DNA from: Chloroflexota bacterium
GTDB taxonomy: Bacteria; Chloroflexota; Limnocylindria; Limnocylindrales; CSP1-4
Reading direction: 5' to 3'
Assembly: GCA_003158495.1 (NCBI GenBank)
Contig: PMJT01000225.1
Coordinates: 376 to 7,998 of the forward strand
DNA length: 7,623 nucleotides
A model generated the notes under the pieces. The model was not told the DNA's origin and made no database searches. It saw nothing but the letters and a program-made list of their open reading frames with translations. Shown here piece by piece: positions 5,766 through 7,623 of the stretch (its first letter is position 1; each line of letters starts with the position of its first letter). A program made the translations under genes and the position numbers.

Positions 5766-5962
5766 GTACTAGCTGGAGCGAGCCCGTTCGACCGTGCCGC
5801 GATGTCGTCCGAGTCACGAATTCTCGCGACCACCGCGCTTGAGAAGGTCGAAACAGCCGCTGAAGTCGGCCGCGCCAACCGTCGGCGACGCCGATCCTCG
5901 CCTACTCCTGCCTGAAGCACCTGGCACCGCCCCCAGTGGTAGCTGGCGGGAACTTGCCCGAC

Positions 5963-5984
5963 CGGCGCCGCGCGCGGGGCGCCG
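5963..5984 (-). terminator. Hairpin directly after the PEBP-lipoprotein stop
   Basis: Perfect 7-base arms CGGCGCC (5963-5969) and GGCGCCG (5978-5984) surround an 8-base loop. On the minus strand the hairpin begins immediately after the TAG stop at 5985-5987. No T-run follows. Its placement mirrors the hairpin after the SRPBCC gene, supporting a termination or mRNA-stabilising role for both. Confidence 0.45.
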
Positions 5985-6572
5985 CTACTCCTGGCGCGTG
6001 TAAGTGCCAGTCAGGTACGTCTGCGCCAGGATCTTCGTGGTGAGCGCCGTCCGGACCGTTGCGCCCGATGGAGTGCCCATCAGGCCCAGTCGCGACGAGA
6101 GTGCCCACAACGTGAACCGGTAGTGGTGCGTGCCGGACGGTGGGCACGGACCGCCATATCCGGCCCGGCCGAAGTCGTTGCGGCCCTGTGGCGCGACGGC
6201 CGTCGGCGCCAGGCCTTCGGCCAGCGAGCCGCCGGATCCGCCGGGAAGATCAAAGATCACCCAGTGGATGAAGCCGCGCGCGTCGGGGTCATCGACGATG
6301 AGCGCGAACGCGACCGTGCCACGCGGAGCGCCCTCCCACGTCAGTGCCGGCGAAAGGTCCGCTCCGTCGCACGTGTGCCGCGCCGGGATGGCGCCGCCCT
6401 CGGCGAAGCTCGGACTCGAGAGAACGAAACCGGCCATCGCTGTCTCCATCGAGGATTCGACCGTGGGAGCGGCGGGCGATCCCGCGCCGCTAGAGCATGA
6501 CGCAAACGAAACGGCGAGTGCGACCCCAACCGCAACAGCAACCGCAATGCCAGACGTTGGGGCCTTGCCCAT
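5985..6572 (-). CDS. PEBP/YbhB-family lipoprotein
   Basis: A 195-residue protein of the phosphatidylethanolamine-binding / YbhB-YbcL family. Residues 1-25 form a lipoprotein signal: a short basic start (MGKAPTSG), a hydrophobic core and a near-lipobox FASC with Cys26. A Ser/Pro/Ala-rich linker follows. The PEBP motifs are CDGADLSPALTWEGAP (68-83), DDPDA (94-98), HWVIFDLP (103-110), NDFGRAGYGGPCPPSG (132-147) and HHYRF (149-153), with TTKILAQTYLTGTYTR near the end. The anion-pocket residues seen in the family (Asp94, His103 and the GGPCPP loop) are present. The export signal suggests anchoring to the outer face of the cytoplasmic membrane; the ligand is unknown. Start choice: the frame extends to a TTG at 6608, but the ATG at 6572 places the basic residue and hydrophobic core as a normal signal peptide. 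No Shine-Dalgarno is seen for either start. It follows rsgA by 55 bases (19 from the TTG) and may be co-transcribed with it. Confidence 0.9.
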   Translation of the reverse strand: MGKAPTSGIAVAVAVGVALAVSFASCSSGAGSPAAPTVESSMETAMAGFVLSSPSFAEGGAIPARHTCDGADLSPALTWEGAPRGTVAFALIVDDPDARGFIHWVIFDLPGGSGGSLAEGLAPTAVAPQGRNDFGRAGYGGPCPPSGTHHYRFTLWALSSRLGLMGTPSGATVRTALTTKILAQTYLTGTYTRQE

Positions 6573-6627
6573 CGAAACCAGAATGAAATGGCGCGGCCGC
6601 TGGGTCAAGCCCGCAGCTCGCGTAGGG

Positions 6628-7623
6628 TCACTCTCGGTAGGTCTTGCGTCCCATGCTGTCGGCCGAGGCGTTGCGGACGGCCTTGTGGAATCGGCGGGCG
6701 CGGTCGCGCTGGGCGGCGGGCGGGGGCTGATCCGCCAGTTCCCTTGCCAGGCGCAGATAGCTCCTGAGGCGGGCTTCGTCGATCATTCCGGACTCGACTG
6801 CGGCTCGGACCTCGCAGCCCGGTTCCTCCCGGTGCGAGCAATCGGCGAATCGGCATCGCAGCGCCAGTTCGACGATCTCGTCAAACGTCTCGTCGACACC
6901 TTCGTCGGCATCCCATATGCCGAACTCGCGCATCCCCGGCGTGTCCAGCACGAGCGCGCCGCTGGCAAGCAGGAACAGCTCGCGGTGGGTCGTCGTGTGG
7001 CGGCCGCGGGCGTCGTCTTCGCGGATCTCGCGTGTGACCATCAGTTCTTCGCCGGCCAGCGTGTTCAGGAGCGTCGACTTGCCAACGCCGGAGGATCCGA
7101 CGAGCGCGAGCGTGTGGGCCGGAACGAACCACCGGGCCACCGACTCGAGCCACTGCCCGGTTCGGGCACTGATTGCCACGGCGGCAACGTGCAACTCCGA
7201 CTCGATCCGGGCTGCCTGCTCAGCGGCGTCCTCGACGAGATCGGCCTTGGTGAGGAGCAGGACAGGTTCCGCGCCCGATTCCTTTGCCATCGCCACGTAC
7301 CGCTCGAGGCGGCGCGGGTTCAGGTCGTGGTTCAGGGAAGTGGCAATGAAGAGCGTGTCGACGTTCGCCGCAATCGTCTGCGCCTCGGGGCGCGAGCCGG
7401 AAGCCTTCCGCCGGAATGCCGAATGCCGCGGCAGGGTGGCATGAATTGCCGTGATTCCGCCGTGCGGAGACTCCAGGCAGACGACCCAGTCGCCCACGGT
7501 TGGGTATTCGCCGTCGCCGGCAGCGCGGCGAAGCTTGCCCGTGGGAGACGCCGTAGTCTCGCCCTTCTCGCCGATGCCGACCCAGATGCCGCGATGCTGG
7601 GCGGTGACTCGGGCCGGCCACAT
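6628..7623 (-). CDS. rsgA: Ribosome small-subunit biogenesis GTPase RsgA, probably cut at the window edge
   Basis: A circularly permuted GTPase that acts in late maturation of the 30S subunit and hydrolyses GTP when bound to it. The 331 visible residues contain an N-terminal OB-fold (about 1-70; VGDWVV at 43-48), then the GTPase motifs in permuted order: G4 TKAD (125-128), G5-like ISARTG (151-156), G1 GSSGVGKS (176-183), G2 threonines in RHTTTHRE (208-215) and G3 DTPG (227-230). A C-terminal zinc site follows with Cys257, Cys262, His264 and Cys270 (CRFADCSHREEPGC), then a helical and basic tail. All motifs are intact. The first visible codon is an ATG at the last three bases of the window; many family members have some 20-30 residues before this point, so the true start is probably outside and the gene should be treated as 5'-partial. 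Confidence 0.96.
   Translation of the reverse strand: MWPARVTAQHRGIWVGIGEKGETTASPTGKLRRAAGDGEYPTVGDWVVCLESPHGGITAIHATLPRHSAFRRKASGSRPEAQTIAANVDTLFIATSLNHDLNPRRLERYVAMAKESGAEPVLLLTKADLVEDAAEQAARIESELHVAAVAISARTGQWLESVARWFVPAHTLALVGSSGVGKSTLLNTLAGEELMVTREIREDDARGRHTTTHRELFLLASGALVLDTPGMREFGIWDADEGVDETFDEIVELALRCRFADCSHREEPGCEVRAAVESGMIDEARLRSYLRLARELADQPPPAAQRDRARRFHKAVRNASADSMGRKTYRE

Larger units (their letters stand above)
5487..5984. other. Gene-poor spacer between convergent genes
   Basis: About 500 bases between the SRPBCC stop and the PEBP stop. Short open frames exist on both strands, but none has a recognisable domain, a ribosome binding site or convincing composition. The contents I can support are a hairpin at each end just after the flanking stops, a perfect 19-bp palindrome (5571-5589), two 20-bp direct repeats differing at one base (5524-5543 and 5746-5765), and a 13-bp palindrome TCGGCG-A-CGCCGA (5882-5894). 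No tRNA cloverleaf could be assembled around the GTTCGA at 5786-5791. The size is unusual given spacings of only 9-198 bases between the other genes, so it may hold a decayed gene or an undetected small RNA (inference). Confidence 0.6.

Noticed and set aside
5786..5791. GTTCGA resembling a tRNA T-loop
   Set aside because: The adjoining bases do not form a T-stem and no D-arm, anticodon arm or acceptor stem could be assembled.
5802..5915. Short plus-strand open frame of 37 codons with a charged helix-like start and an Arg run
   Set aside because: There is no Shine-Dalgarno or promoter close by, no family resemblance, and the length is within chance expectation for this GC content.
5711..5920. 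Minus-strand open frame of 69 codons in the convergent spacer
   Set aside because: It starts with GTG and has no ribosome binding site. The product is not recognisable, and it runs across the direct-repeat copy.
6573..6608. TTG start giving 12 more residues on the PEBP lipoprotein
   Set aside because: The ATG at 6572 gives a normal lipoprotein signal peptide. The TTG has no better ribosome binding site, though it cannot be fully excluded.

Overview
The window is a dense, high-GC (roughly two thirds G+C by eye) bacterial chromosomal segment of housekeeping and signalling genes. I see no phage, transposon, CRISPR, rRNA or tRNA signature. The mix of a TPR-rhomboid protease, an OmpR-type two-component pair, a CoxG-like SRPBCC protein, a PEBP/YbhB lipoprotein and RsgA, plus several starts with a -10-like box only 6-8 bases upstream and no Shine-Dalgarno, would fit a high-GC Chloroflexota or actinobacterial-type organism. 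That placement is inference, not proof.

Layout: (1) 43-1398 (+) encodes an N-terminal TPR-like helical domain joined to a rhomboid intramembrane serine protease. (2) 1428-2585 (-), convergent with it, encodes a glycosyltransferase-2-like protein with an unusual N-terminal segment resembling the C-terminal tail of cysteinyl-tRNA synthetase and an acidic low-complexity insert before its C-terminal tail. (3) 2664-4829 (-) is a two-gene operon: an OmpR-family response regulator (4119-4829) followed 9 bases later by its histidine kinase (2664-4109). (4) 4830-5027 is a divergent promoter region with an 11-bp-phased tandem repeat typical of OmpR/PhoB-type operators. (5) 5028-5486 (+) encodes a CoxG-like SRPBCC protein. 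(6) 5487-5984 is about 500 bases without a convincing gene, lying between convergent genes. It holds two stop-proximal hairpins, a perfect 19-bp palindrome and two nearly identical 20-bp direct repeats. (7) 5985-6572 (-) encodes a PEBP/YbhB-type lipoprotein, downstream of (8) rsgA at 6628-7623 (-), which reaches the window edge and is probably missing its first residues.

How they fit together: the regulator and kinase form a complete phosphorelay that probably controls its own promoter, and perhaps the divergent SRPBCC gene. The remaining genes are single-gene or two-gene units with no shared pathway visible here. I found no clear multi-gene novel system. The strongest unusual items are the CysS-tail/GT2 protein, the apparent leaderless-start pattern, the RR operator candidate and the palindrome/repeat cluster in the convergent spacer.
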